From: Leifsonia sp. PS1209
GTDB taxonomy: Bacteria; Actinomycetota; Actinomycetes; Actinomycetales; Microbacteriaceae
Direction of reading: 5' to 3'
Assembly (NCBI RefSeq): GCF_012317045.1
Contig: NZ_CP051154.1
Span: 992,001 to 1,056,000, forward strand
DNA length: 64,000 nucleotides
Shown here: piece after piece, positions 46,532 through 55,304 of the stretch
Layout: every line of letters begins with the position of its first letter
How positions within the stretch are numbered: the stretch's first letter is position 1
Position numbers and translations under genes: made by a program
The notes under the pieces: generated by a model
Database searches by the model: none
The model's input: the letters and a program-made list of their open reading frames with translations, nothing else
What the model was told of the DNA's origin: nothing

Positions 46532-47671
46532 ATGGCGAAGAACACGGTCGGCGTTATCGGCGGAGGGCAGCTGGCCCGCATGATGGTCCCTCCCGCCATC
46601 GAACTCGGGATCGACATCCGCGTGCTCGAAGAGGCGGAGGGGATGAGCGCCGAGATCGCCGCGACCGGCGTCGGAGACTACCGCGACCTCGACACCGTCC
46701 TGGCGTTCGCCGAGACCGTGGATGTGATCACCTTCGACCACGAGCACGTCCCCCCGGCGATCCTCCGTGAGCTGGTCTCGCGCGGCATCGAGGTGCACCC
46801 GGGTCCGGATGCGCTGCTCTACGCCCAGGACAAGCTTCAGATGCGCGCCAAGCTCACCGAGCTCGGCCTTCCCGTCCCGGACTGGGCGGCCGTCGAGTCC
46901 GCCGACGAGCTGGGAGCGTTCCTCGCCGACCACGGTGGCCGCGCCGTCGTGAAGACCGCCCGCGGCGGCTACGACGGCAAGGGCGTCCGCGTCGTCTCGG
47001 AGGCGGCAGAGGCCGACGACTGGTTCCTCGCGCTCGCCGAGGACGGCAGGGGAGGGGCGCTCCTCGTCGAGGAGCTCGTCTCGTTCAGCAGGGAACTCGC
47101 CCAGCTGGTGGCCCGCCGCCCGTCCGGCGAGATGAAGACCTGGCCGGTGGTCGAGACCGTTCAGCGGGACGGCGTCTGCGCAGAGGTCATCGCTCCGGCC
47201 CCCGGCTCGAGCGGCCGTGCCGCCGACCTCGCCGCGGAGATCGCGCGCACCATCGCGGACGGTCTCGGCGTCACCGGAGTGCTCGCCGTCGAGCTGTTCG
47301 AGACGACGGACGGACGCATCCTGGTCAACGAGCTGGCGATGCGCCCGCACAACAGCGGCCACTGGTCGATCGAGGGCGCCGTCACCAGCCAGTTCGAGCA
47401 GCACCTGCGCGCCGTGCTCGACCTTCCGCTCGGGTCGACGGAGACGCGCGACGACTGGTCGGTGATGATCAACATCCTCGGCGGCCCGGCTTCCGGATCG
47501 CTGCAGGACAGGTACCCCGCTGCGCTCGCCGCACATCCGAGGGCCAAGTTCCACGGCTACGGCAAAGACCCGCGACCCGGCCGCAAGGTCGGTCACGTCA
47601 CGGTCGGCGGGGACGACCTGGACGACGTGGCGTACCAGGCGAGAGCGGCCGCGGCCTTCTTCGCGGACTGA
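46532..47671 (+). CDS. purK: N5-carboxyaminoimidazole ribonucleotide synthase
   Basis: ATP-dependent carboxylation of AIR to N5-CAIR in de novo purine synthesis. The 379-residue ATP-grasp protein has GVIGGGQLARMM, VITFDHEHVP, the ATP loop TARGGYDGKGV, VCAEVIAPAP and NELAMRPHNSGH. GAGGAG lies 8 nt before the ATG. purE follows after 76 bp, so the two steps stay together. Confidence 0.95.
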   Translation: MAKNTVGVIGGGQLARMMVPPAIELGIDIRVLEEAEGMSAEIAATGVGDYRDLDTVLAFAETVDVITFDHEHVPPAILRELVSRGIEVHPGPDALLYAQDKLQMRAKLTELGLPVPDWAAVESADELGAFLADHGGRAVVKTARGGYDGKGVRVVSEAAEADDWFLALAEDGRGGALLVEELVSFSRELAQLVARRPSGEMKTWPVVETVQRDGVCAEVIAPAPGSSGRAADLAAEIARTIADGLGVTGVLAVELFETTDGRILVNELAMRPHNSGHWSIEGAVTSQFEQHLRAVLDLPLGSTETRDDWSVMINILGGPASGSLQDRYPAALAAHPRAKFHGYGKDPRPGRKVGHVTVGGDDLDDVAYQARAAAAFFAD

Positions 47672-47734
47672 CGCAGCCTCCACAGACTGACGCAGCGCGG
47701 GGCGTGCCGTCCGGGCACCGGGCCGGAGCGCATC

Positions 47735-47740
47735 TAGCAT
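47735..47740 (+). promoter_or_regulatory. -10 box of leaderless purE
   Basis: TAGCAT, 7 nt before the ATG at 47748. Another in-frame ATG overlaps the box and is less likely. Confidence 0.5.
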
Positions 47741-47747
47741 GGTGGTC

Positions 47748-48254
47748 ATGCCCGCAGCCTCCACCAACCCGCTCGTCTCCGTGGTGATGGGGTCGGACTC
47801 CGATTGGTCGGTGATGCAGGACGCATCACGGCTCCTCACCGAGTTCGGCGTCGACCACGAGGTCGAGGTCGTCTCCGCCCACCGCACTCCGGAGAAGATG
47901 ATCGACTTCGGAAAGCGCGCAGCATCGCGCGGTGTGAAGGTGATCATCGCCGGAGCGGGAGGGGCGGCCCACCTGCCGGGGATGCTCGCGGCCGTCACGA
48001 CGCTGCCCGTCGTCGGCGTCCCCGTGCCGCTCGCCAGGCTCGACGGCCTGGACTCCCTGCTGTCGATCGTGCAGATGCCGGCGGGGGTCCCCGTCGCCAC
48101 CGTGTCGATCGGCGGCGCACGGAACGCCGGACTGCTCGCGGTCAAGATCCTCGCCACCTCCGACAACGCGCTCGCGTCTGAGCTCGAGACGTTCGCGGCC
48201 GACCTCGAGGCCAGCGTCGAAGAGAAGAACCGGGCCCTCCAAGCAAAGCTATGA
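47748..48254 (+). CDS. purE: N5-carboxyaminoimidazole ribonucleotide mutase
   Basis: Converts N5-CAIR to CAIR, the step after PurK. The 168-residue octamer-type protein has [23 protein letters not shown] (catalytic His), [13 protein letters not shown] and the [11 protein letters not shown] segment. It starts leaderless. Its stop overlaps the start of the LCP gene (ATGA). Confidence 0.96.
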   Translation: MPAASTNPLVSVVMGSDSDWSVMQDASRLLTEFGVDHEVEVVSAHRTPEKMIDFGKRAASRGVKVIIAGAGGAAHLPGMLAAVTTLPVVGVPVPLARLDGLDSLLSIVQMPAGVPVATVSIGGARNAGLLAVKILATSDNALASELETFAADLEASVEEKNRALQAKL

Positions 48255-49609
48255 GCATCGCGACCCCACTGCGGCACCCGGATGTGTCGTCCGCTCCGAT
48301 CATGACGAAGCGGGCCTGGTGGCTCGTGGGCCTGAACGTGCTCCTGCCCGGATCCGCCCAGGTGGTCGCGGGCAACAGGACGCTCGGCCGCGTCGGCATC
48401 GTCGCCACGCTGCTGCTCTGGCTGCTGGCGATCGTCACCCTGGTCGTCTATCTGATCTCGCCGTCGAGCGTGTACACGCTGTTCACCCAGACCGCCGGGC
48501 TGCTCGTGCTGCAGGTCATGCTCGTGGCGTACGCGGTGCTGTGGATCGTGCTCACCCTCGACACGCTCCGGCTCGTGCGGCTGGTCAAGGCCCGCCCGAA
48601 CGCGCGCGGCTGGATCGCGGCGTTCGCCGTGATCGTGCTGGTGGGGCTCACCGGCACGGCCGGCTACGCATCCATCGTCGCCGGATCGGCGAGGGGCGCC
48701 CTCGGCGACATCTTCTCTGCCGGCCCGTCGCAGCCGCCCGTGAACGGCCGGTACAACATCATGCTGCTCGGCGGCGACGCCGGACCGGACCGCGACGGCC
48801 TGCGCCCGGACAGCATGTCGGTCGTCAGCATCGACGCGAGCACCGGCCAGGCGGTCACCATCGGCCTGCCGCGCGACCTCGACCCCGTTCCCTTCCCGGC
48901 GAAGTCGCCGCTGCACACGCTGTACCCGGACGGCTACGGCTACGAGGACCGCTGCGACGTCGACGTCTGCCAACTCAACTCGATCTACACCGAGGTGGAG
49001 CTCTACAAGCCCGATCTCTACCCGAACGCGAAGAAGAACAACAGCGAGCCGGGCATCGAGGCGATGCGGGATGCGCTGGAGGGCGCGACAGGGCTCACCA
49101 TCCAGTACTACGTGCTGATCGACATGCAGGGCTTCTCCGACCTGATCGACGCGCTCGGCGGCGTCGACATCACCGTCACCGACCGCGTCCCGATCGGCGG
49201 CGACGAAAACCTCAACGGTGTCGCGGAGTGGATCGAGCCCGGGGTGCACCACATGGACGGCTACCACGCCCAGTGGTACGCCAGGGCGCGTCACGGGTCG
49301 AGCGACTACGACCGCATGGCCAGGCAGCGCCAGCTCCAGGATGCGATCCTCAAACAGGTCAACCCGGTCAACGTGGTGAGCAAGTTCCAGGACATCGCGC
49401 ATGCGGGCGCCCAGGTGATGAAGACCGACATCCCGCAGTCGATGCTCGGTTACTTCGTCGACCTGGGGATGAAGACGAAAGCGCTGCCGGTGAAGCAGCT
49501 CGAACTCGTGCCGCCCACCATCGACCCCGAGAACCCCGACTACGGGCAGATCCACGGGCTCGTGCAGCAGGCGGTCGCCCCTACCACGCCGAAGCCCTCC
49601 GGCAAATAG
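48251..49609 (+). CDS. LytR-CpsA-Psr (LCP) family wall-polymer ligase
   Basis: Membrane enzyme with an extracellular domain that attaches polyprenyl-linked glycopolymers to peptidoglycan. The 452-residue protein has three or four N-terminal hydrophobic segments (residues 22-140), then the LCP domain with [14 protein letters not shown] (pyrophosphate-binding Arg), DALGGVDI and the late [18 protein letters not shown]. Four helices instead of one is less common. The translational link to purE looks incidental. The polymer genes to the right may provide substrate. Confidence 0.88.
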   Translation: MSIATPLRHPDVSSAPIMTKRAWWLVGLNVLLPGSAQVVAGNRTLGRVGIVATLLLWLLAIVTLVVYLISPSSVYTLFTQTAGLLVLQVMLVAYAVLWIVLTLDTLRLVRLVKARPNARGWIAAFAVIVLVGLTGTAGYASIVAGSARGALGDIFSAGPSQPPVNGRYNIMLLGGDAGPDRDGLRPDSMSVVSIDASTGQAVTIGLPRDLDPVPFPAKSPLHTLYPDGYGYEDRCDVDVCQLNSIYTEVELYKPDLYPNAKKNNSEPGIEAMRDALEGATGLTIQYYVLIDMQGFSDLIDALGGVDITVTDRVPIGGDENLNGVAEWIEPGVHHMDGYHAQWYARARHGSSDYDRMARQRQLQDAILKQVNPVNVVSKFQDIAHAGAQVMKTDIPQSMLGYFVDLGMKTKALPVKQLELVPPTIDPENPDYGQIHGLVQQAVAPTTPKPSGK

Positions 49610-49686
49610 GTCGGCGCGCAGCTCACAGCTGACCCCTGAACAGGTCACAGGAACCCGTGAGGCGCACGGGGTACCGTGGTCGGCCT

Positions 49687-50934
49687 ATGTCGAGTACTGG
49701 TGTGAATGTGACGAAAAAAACGGGTGGACGGCTGGCCTCCCTCGATGGACTTCGAGGGGCGGCGGCGCTGATCGTGGTGCTGCACCACGCGATGTACACG
49801 AACCCCAACTTCCCCGGCACACCGGGCGGGGGCACGGCTCCGACCGGCTCTCCGATGTGGTGGATCAGCTACACGCCGCTGAAGCTGTTCACGGCCGGCT
49901 GGGAGTCGGTCATCGTCTTCTTCGTCCTCTCCGGCCTCGTCGTGACCCTGCCCGTCGTCCGCAAGCGCGGGTTCGACTGGATCGCGTACTTCCCCCGCCG
50001 CGCTGTTCGGCTGATGGTGCCTGTCATGGCGTCCGTGCTGCTCGCGGCCGGGTTCGTCGCGGCCATCCCGCAGGTGAGCACCCAGCCGAAGGGCACCTGG
50101 CTCAGCGACTCGTCGACGCCGGCGTTCAGCTGGGAGTACATCGTCAAGGCCTGGGACCTGCTCGGCGGAGACGGCCAGATCAACAACCCGCTCTGGTCGT
50201 TGCGCTGGGAGCTGATCTTCTCGCTCGCGCTTCCGGTGTTCGCCATCGCGGCCATCGCGGTGCGCCGCTGGTGGCTGGGCGGCCTCGCCGCCGCCGTGCT
50301 GCTCACCTGGCTGGGCGTCCGGACGGACGCCGGCGCACTGTCCTACCTGCCCGCGTTCTTCGTCGGGGCCGTGCTGGCCGTTCGCCTGGACTCGGTGCGG
50401 ATCTTCGCCGAGCGCCTGAACGCGCGCCGCATCCGGCACCTGGTGTGGGCGGCGATGACGCTCGGCAGCGGCGCGCTGATGATCGCTCCGTGGCTGTTCG
50501 GGCCCGGTGTCGCCGACCTGCCGGAGCTCGTGGCCGTTCTCAAGGGGCTGATGCCGCTCGCCGCCGCCGGACTGGTGGTCGCCGCGATCGGCTGGAAGCC
50601 GCTGCACGCCCTCTTCGAGTCGCGCCCGCTGCAGTACGCGGGAACCATCTCGTTCAGCCTGTACCTGGTGCACGTGCCGATCCTGATCTTCAGCACGTAC
50701 CTGTTCGCCGGACAGGCCTGGTATGTGCCGCTGCTGTTCGGCATCCCGCTCGCCGTGCTCGTCGCCATCGGCTTCACCTGGCTGATCGAGCAGCGCAGCC
50801 ACGGCTGGTCGCGCGCCGTCGGCGCCTGGGCGTCCGAGCGCTACCGCGCCTGGTTCGGCCCCGAGCAGGCGAGCGAAGCCGCAGGGACGACCGAGCAGGC
50901 CGCCGTGGGGTCAGGCGCGCGAATCGGACGCTAG
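49687..50934 (+). CDS. Acyltransferase-3 family membrane protein (OatA-like) 1
   Basis: Integral membrane O-acyltransferase, likely acetylating a cell-surface sugar. The 415-residue protein has about ten hydrophobic helices and the family start RLASLDGLRGAAALIVVLHH (catalytic His in the first helix). It has no C-terminal SGNH domain. TACCGT lies 9 nt before the ATG. Its end overlaps the converging second acyltransferase by 24 bp; the two are paralogues. Confidence 0.87.
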   Translation: MSSTGVNVTKKTGGRLASLDGLRGAAALIVVLHHAMYTNPNFPGTPGGGTAPTGSPMWWISYTPLKLFTAGWESVIVFFVLSGLVVTLPVVRKRGFDWIAYFPRRAVRLMVPVMASVLLAAGFVAAIPQVSTQPKGTWLSDSSTPAFSWEYIVKAWDLLGGDGQINNPLWSLRWELIFSLALPVFAIAAIAVRRWWLGGLAAAVLLTWLGVRTDAGALSYLPAFFVGAVLAVRLDSVRIFAERLNARRIRHLVWAAMTLGSGALMIAPWLFGPGVADLPELVAVLKGLMPLAAAGLVVAAIGWKPLHALFESRPLQYAGTISFSLYLVHVPILIFSTYLFAGQAWYVPLLFGIPLAVLVAIGFTWLIEQRSHGWSRAVGAWASERYRAWFGPEQASEAAGTTEQAAVGSGARIGR

Positions 50935-52131
50935 CTCGCGCGCCGGGGTCTGCTGCGCATCCGGTGCAGCCGCTGCTGCCGTCTCTCCGGAGCCGCGGTG
51001 CGCGAAGCCGCGTGCTACAGCCGCTCCGGTGATCTTCGACAGTGTGTGCGAGCGCTTCTCGATGAGCCAGTAGAAGGCGGCGGCGACCGCGATGGCGGTC
51101 ACCACGGCGAGCATGCCGACCACCGGAAGCGAGAGGGACGGGAAGAGGTAGTAGAACGTCAGGATGATCGGGACGTGCACGAGGTAGAGGCTGAACGACA
51201 CCATGCCGGCCCAGCGCAGCGGGCCCACGGACAGCAGCCACGCCAGCGGCGACCACTCCAGGCAGCAGATCACGATGATCAGCGCCGCCACCGGCTGGAA
51301 TCCTGCCAGCCACATCGCCGGGATGGGCGTGAGCGCCGGGAACAGCCAGGTGCCGATCAGCAGCAGAAGCGACGCCACGAACACGACGGCCCAGACCACG
51401 TGCCCGATGCGCCACGACGAGATGGCGGCGCCGATGGCCTGGATGCGCGGGAACAGTGCGGCGGCCAGCGCGCCGACGAAGAAGGCGGGGAGGTAGCGGA
51501 AGCTCTGCGCCTGCGAGTCGATGCCGAGGAACGTGGATGCGACGGCCAGGGCGAGCACGAGCGGCCAGAACCGCTTGAGCACGACGGCGAGGCCGACGAA
51601 GAGCGCGAGCGCCATCGAGAACGCCATCTCCCAGAAGATGGACCACAGCGGATTGTTGAGCGTCACATCCGGCATCAGCGGGTCGATGTTGACGAGGAAC
51701 CGCTCGATGCTGAGCGGATGCACGCTCGTCGACGCCGCCCAGGAGCTCGTCCCGAATCGCGGGATCTGCGGCACGAGGAGGGCGAGCCCTGCTGCGAACA
51801 CGAGTGAACAGAGCACGGGCAGGCCGATGCGCACGAGGCGGCGGGGGAAATACGCCATCCAGTCGAACTCGCGCGGTCTGAGCACGGGAAGGCTCAGCAC
51901 GAAGCCGCTGAGCACGAAGAAGATGATCACGGCTTCCGGGCCGGCCGTCAGGAGCTTCAGCGGGGAGTGGCTGAACCACCACGCCAGCGACCCCTCTGCC
52001 GGAAGGTCCCCGCCCATGTACGTCGCCGCGAAAGGCTGGTACAGCAGGCTCACGTGGTGCGCGACCACGATCAGAGCGGCGACGCCGCGGAGCCCGTCGA
52101 GGGAGGTGAGGCGGCGAGAAGAGGAAGACAT
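50911..52131 (-). CDS. Acyltransferase-3 family membrane protein (OatA-like) 2
   Basis: Paralogue of the converging gene. The 406-residue product has RLTSLDGLRGVAALIVVAHH at its start, about ten hydrophobic helices and the conserved SLYLVHVPIIL near the end. TATTCT lies 9 nt before the ATG, the same spacing as in the partner gene. Likely modifies a surface polysaccharide; the acceptor is unknown. Confidence 0.87.
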   Translation of the reverse strand: MSSSSRRLTSLDGLRGVAALIVVAHHVSLLYQPFAATYMGGDLPAEGSLAWWFSHSPLKLLTAGPEAVIIFFVLSGFVLSLPVLRPREFDWMAYFPRRLVRIGLPVLCSLVFAAGLALLVPQIPRFGTSSWAASTSVHPLSIERFLVNIDPLMPDVTLNNPLWSIFWEMAFSMALALFVGLAVVLKRFWPLVLALAVASTFLGIDSQAQSFRYLPAFFVGALAAALFPRIQAIGAAISSWRIGHVVWAVVFVASLLLLIGTWLFPALTPIPAMWLAGFQPVAALIIVICCLEWSPLAWLLSVGPLRWAGMVSFSLYLVHVPIILTFYYLFPSLSLPVVGMLAVVTAIAVAAAFYWLIEKRSHTLSKITGAAVARGFAHRGSGETAAAAAPDAQQTPARELASDSRA

Positions 52132-52191
52132 GACCGGGTCAGAATAGCAACGACGGCCTGGACAGTCTCCGAGCGCGCCGTGCCGGGGTGC

Positions 52192-53337
52192 CTACAGGTC
52201 GGCGTGCAGCTGCCAGACGCGCTCTGCCGAGTCGCGCCAGCTGAACGCGCGGGCGCGGTCGGCGGCCAGGATGCCGAGCCTGCTGCGCAGCTCGTCGTCG
52301 GTCAGCACCCGGCCGATGGCCGCCGCGAGCCGCTCGGAGTATGCGGGGTCGTCCGGGGTGTCCGGTCGCTCAACCGCGAGCCCTGCACCCGCTGCGACCT
52401 CGACCAGGGCGGGGTCGTCGGAGTGGATCACGGGCAGGCCGAACTTGAACGCCTCGACGATCGGCAGCCCGAATCCCTCCGCCAGGCTGGGGAAGACGAA
52501 CACCGTCGCGCGGTCGAGGGCGACAGCGAGGTCGGCGTCGTCCAAGTGGCCGAGTGCGCGCACCCTGTCCTCCGGGAGCCCGGCCGCAGCAGCGACCCCG
52601 GTGGCAGAGCCGTCGCCGTACCTGTCCGGTCCGGCGATGATGAGCGGGATGTCCTGGGCGTCCGGCAGGGCGACGGCGCGGATGAGCGGCGCGATGCCCT
52701 TGCGCGGCATGATCGAGCCGAGCGTGAGCGCGTATCGCTCGGGGAGCCCGAGCCTGGCCGCGCGCTCGTCGGCGTCCGCGGGGAGGCGCAGCGTCGTGGC
52801 CGGGGCACCTCCGATGACGCGCACCCTGTCGCCGAAGTCGATGAACTCGCCGAGCTGGTCCGCGATGGCGTGTGTCGGCACCACGATGGCGTCCGCGTGC
52901 TTGCGGGCGCGCTTGGCCATCGCCTTGTGCCAGAGGGCGTTGGCGGAGCCGAGCGATTCCGGGTGCAGCCAGGGGAGCACGTCGTGGATGGTCACCGCGA
53001 TCTGGTCACCGTCGTTGACCCTGTCGTGCTTGCGCAGCGGAGCCAGCAGGCTGGGTGCGTGCACCATGCCGCTCACCCCGCCGAGCTTGAGGCCGGACTG
53101 CCAGGCCATGACGAGTTCGCGCCTGCCCATCGGCAGGGTGGTGATCGCCGCGATGCCGGGGAGGCGCATCCGGAGGTCGTCGACGATGTCGTCGGAGACG
53201 TTGGGGACGATGCCCTCGACCTGGCACCCCGCCGGCGCTGTGGCGATGAGCTGCCTGGTCAGTTCCTCGGTGTACCTGCGCGCCCCGCCGGGGGCGTCGC
53301 CGATGAGCTCATCAACGACCACTCTCAGGGTTGTCAT
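52192..53337 (-). CDS. GT4-family glycosyltransferase
   Basis: Likely adds a hexose or rhamnose to a surface polymer. The 381-residue GT-B protein has DAPGGARRYTEEL near the N terminus, LTLGSIMPRKGIAPLI (donor domain start), and VFPSLAEGFGLPIVEAFKFGLPVI (EX7E motif). The start lies inside the rfbD 3' end (26-bp overlap) with GGAG 5-6 nt before ATG. Cotranscription with rfbBD suggests dTDP-rhamnose as donor, by inference only. Confidence 0.82.
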   Translation of the reverse strand: MTTLRVVVDELIGDAPGGARRYTEELTRQLIATAPAGCQVEGIVPNVSDDIVDDLRMRLPGIAAITTLPMGRRELVMAWQSGLKLGGVSGMVHAPSLLAPLRKHDRVNDGDQIAVTIHDVLPWLHPESLGSANALWHKAMAKRARKHADAIVVPTHAIADQLGEFIDFGDRVRVIGGAPATTLRLPADADERAARLGLPERYALTLGSIMPRKGIAPLIRAVALPDAQDIPLIIAGPDRYGDGSATGVAAAAGLPEDRVRALGHLDDADLAVALDRATVFVFPSLAEGFGLPIVEAFKFGLPVIHSDDPALVEVAAGAGLAVERPDTPDDPAYSERLAAAIGRVLTDDELRSRLGILAADRARAFSWRDSAERVWQLHADL

Positions 53338-54187
53338 GCTGCTCCAGAACTCCGTGACGCGCTGCGTCTGCCAGTGCTTCGTCCCACGCGCGCATGGGCT
53401 CGAGGCCGGCGGCGCGCCATGCCTCGTGACCGAGCACCGAGTACGAGGGCCGAGGTGCAGGGCGGGCGAACGCGGAGCTGTCGGTCGGTGTGACCCTATC
53501 AGGGTTCAAACCGGCCTCGCTGAAGACCGCCTTGGCGAAGCCGTACCAGCTCGTCTCGCCCGCGTTGGTGCCGTGGTAGACCCCTGCTGGAGCGTCCGCG
53601 TCGAGCATGGCGACGATCTGTGCCGCCAGGTCGGCCGTCCAGGTGGGCTGGCCGAGCTGGTCCTCCACGACACTGACGGTCTCGTGGCTTCCCGCGAGCT
53701 TCACCATCGTCTTGGCGAAGTTCGCGCCGCCCGCTCCGTAGAGCCACGCGGTGCGCACCACGTACGTGCCGTCCGGATGCGCAGAGAGCGCCAGTTCCTC
53801 GCCGGCGGCCTTCGTGCGGCCGTACGCGTTGATCGGATCGCGCGGGGCGTCCTCGGCGTACGGGGCGCTGCCGTGGCCGTCGAACACGTAGTCGGTGGAG
53901 ACGGTCACGAGCTTCGCGCCGTGCTGCTTCGCCGCGATGGCGAGGTTCTCCGGGCCGGTCGCGTTGATCGCGTACGCCTCGTCTTCGTGCGTCTCCGCGT
54001 CGTCGACCTTGGTGTACGCGGCCGCGTTGATGACCACGTCGTGGCCGGCGACGGCGGCGAGCACGGCATCCCGGTCGGCGACATCGAGGTCGGCACGGCG
54101 CAGAGCGGTGACCTCACGGCCGGCGAGCGCCTGCTGCAGGTCGAGCCCGAGCTGCCCGGCGGCGCCGGTGATCAGGTAGCGCGTCAT
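53312..54187 (-). CDS. rfbD: dTDP-4-dehydrorhamnose reductase
   Basis: Last step of dTDP-L-rhamnose synthesis, NAD(P)H-dependent. The 291-residue short-chain dehydrogenase has TGAAGQLG (cofactor loop), VSTDYVFDG and the catalytic YGRTK. The ATG overlaps the rfbB stop by one base (TGATG). A frame reaching 54250 only extends into rfbB. Confidence 0.94.
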   Translation of the reverse strand: MTRYLITGAAGQLGLDLQQALAGREVTALRRADLDVADRDAVLAAVAGHDVVINAAAYTKVDDAETHEDEAYAINATGPENLAIAAKQHGAKLVTVSTDYVFDGHGSAPYAEDAPRDPINAYGRTKAAGEELALSAHPDGTYVVRTAWLYGAGGANFAKTMVKLAGSHETVSVVEDQLGQPTWTADLAAQIVAMLDADAPAGVYHGTNAGETSWYGFAKAVFSEAGLNPDRVTPTDSSAFARPAPRPSYSVLGHEAWRAAGLEPMRAWDEALADAARHGVLEQHDNPESGR

Positions 54188-55176
54188 CAGTTGTCCAGCG
54201 CGGCGCGTGCCTTCAGCGGCTCCCACCAGCTGCGGTTGTCGCGGTACCACTGCACGACGTCTGCGAGACCCTGCTGGAACGGCACGAGCGGCTCGTAGCC
54301 GAGCTCTGCGCGGATCTTGGAGATGTCGACCGAGTAACGCAGGTCGTGGCCGAGGCGGTCGGCGACGCGGTCGACGTACGACCAGTCCTTGCCGGTCGCG
54401 TCGAGCAGCAGCTGGGTGAGCTCCTTGTTGGTGAGCTCGGTGCCGCCGCCGATGTTGTAGATCTCGCCGGCGCGGCCGCCCACCAGCACCATCGCAATGC
54501 CGCGGGTGTGGTCGTCGACGTGCAGCCAGTCCCGGATGTTGTTTCCCTCGCCGTAGAGCGGAACGTGCTTGTCGTCGATCAGGTTCGTGACGAACAGCGG
54601 GATGACCTTCTCGGGGAAGTGGTACGGGCCGTAGTTGTTCGAGCAGCGCGTGATCGAGATGTTGAGGCCGTGCGTGCGGTAGTAGCTGCGCGCGAGCAGG
54701 TCGCTGCCCGCCTTCGACGCGGAGTACGGCGAGTTCGGCTCGAGCGGCCGCTCCTCGTCCCAGGAGCCCTCGGCGATGGAGCCGTAGACCTCGTCGGTGG
54801 AGACGTGGACGAAGCGCTTCACGTCGTTGCGGAGCGCCGCGTCGAGCAGCTGCTGGGTGCCGAGCACGTTGGTCTCGACGAAGATGGATGCGTCGCGCAC
54901 CGAACGGTCGACGTGCGACTCCGCCGCGAAGTGCACCACGGCGTCGATCTCGGGGAACAGCTCATCGAGCAGGCCGCCGTTGCGGATGTCGCCCTTGATG
55001 AAGGTGTAGCGGGGAGAGTCGGCCACGGGGGCCAGGTTCTCCAGGTTGCCCGAGTACGTCAGAGCGTCCAGCACGACGACCTCTGCGCCTTCGAGGCCGG
55101 GGTACGCATCCTGCAGCGTTCGCCGGACGAAGTTGGAGCCGATGAAACCGGCGCCGCCGGTGACGAGAATTTTCAT
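54187..55176 (-). CDS. rfbB: dTDP-glucose 4,6-dehydratase
   Basis: Second step of dTDP-L-rhamnose synthesis. The 329-residue protein has GGAGFIGSNFVR (NAD loop), HFAAESHVDRS, HVSTDEVYG (Thr-Asp-Glu active site), YSASKAGSD (Tyr/Lys) and TRCSNNYGPYHFPEK. ATG at 55176 is preferred over a GTG 21 bp earlier because the fold normally begins MKILVTGG. Divergent from the first wall-binding protein gene. Confidence 0.96.
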   Translation of the reverse strand: MKILVTGGAGFIGSNFVRRTLQDAYPGLEGAEVVVLDALTYSGNLENLAPVADSPRYTFIKGDIRNGGLLDELFPEIDAVVHFAAESHVDRSVRDASIFVETNVLGTQQLLDAALRNDVKRFVHVSTDEVYGSIAEGSWDEERPLEPNSPYSASKAGSDLLARSYYRTHGLNISITRCSNNYGPYHFPEKVIPLFVTNLIDDKHVPLYGEGNNIRDWLHVDDHTRGIAMVLVGGRAGEIYNIGGGTELTNKELTQLLLDATGKDWSYVDRVADRLGHDLRYSVDISKIRAELGYEPLVPFQQGLADVVQWYRDNRSWWEPLKARAALDN

Positions 55177-55268
55177 GGAAAGTAGGACCTGCCTCACGGA
55201 TTCTGGACTGCCGCAGAGATTCTACCCGGTCGCTCCCTGAGAGCCTTCACCGATAGACAATGCGGATA

Positions 55269-55297
55269 TTGCAGGGGTGCACGGTTCGTTCTAGGCT
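55269..55297 (+). promoter_or_regulatory. Promoter of wall-binding protein gene 1
   Basis: TTGCAG (55269-55274), 17 bp, TAGGCT (55292-55297), then 7 nt to GTG. The same TAGGCT plus 7 nt arrangement precedes the related gene at 61339. Confidence 0.55.
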
Positions 55298-55304
55298 CGC
55301 GCTC

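Noticed and set aside
45872..49648. 1258-codon open frame on the minus strand
   Set aside because: Only its 3' end (from 46414 down) is a real gene (GtrA family); the rest is antisense to purK, purE and the LCP gene and has a low-complexity Arg/Asp/Val composition.
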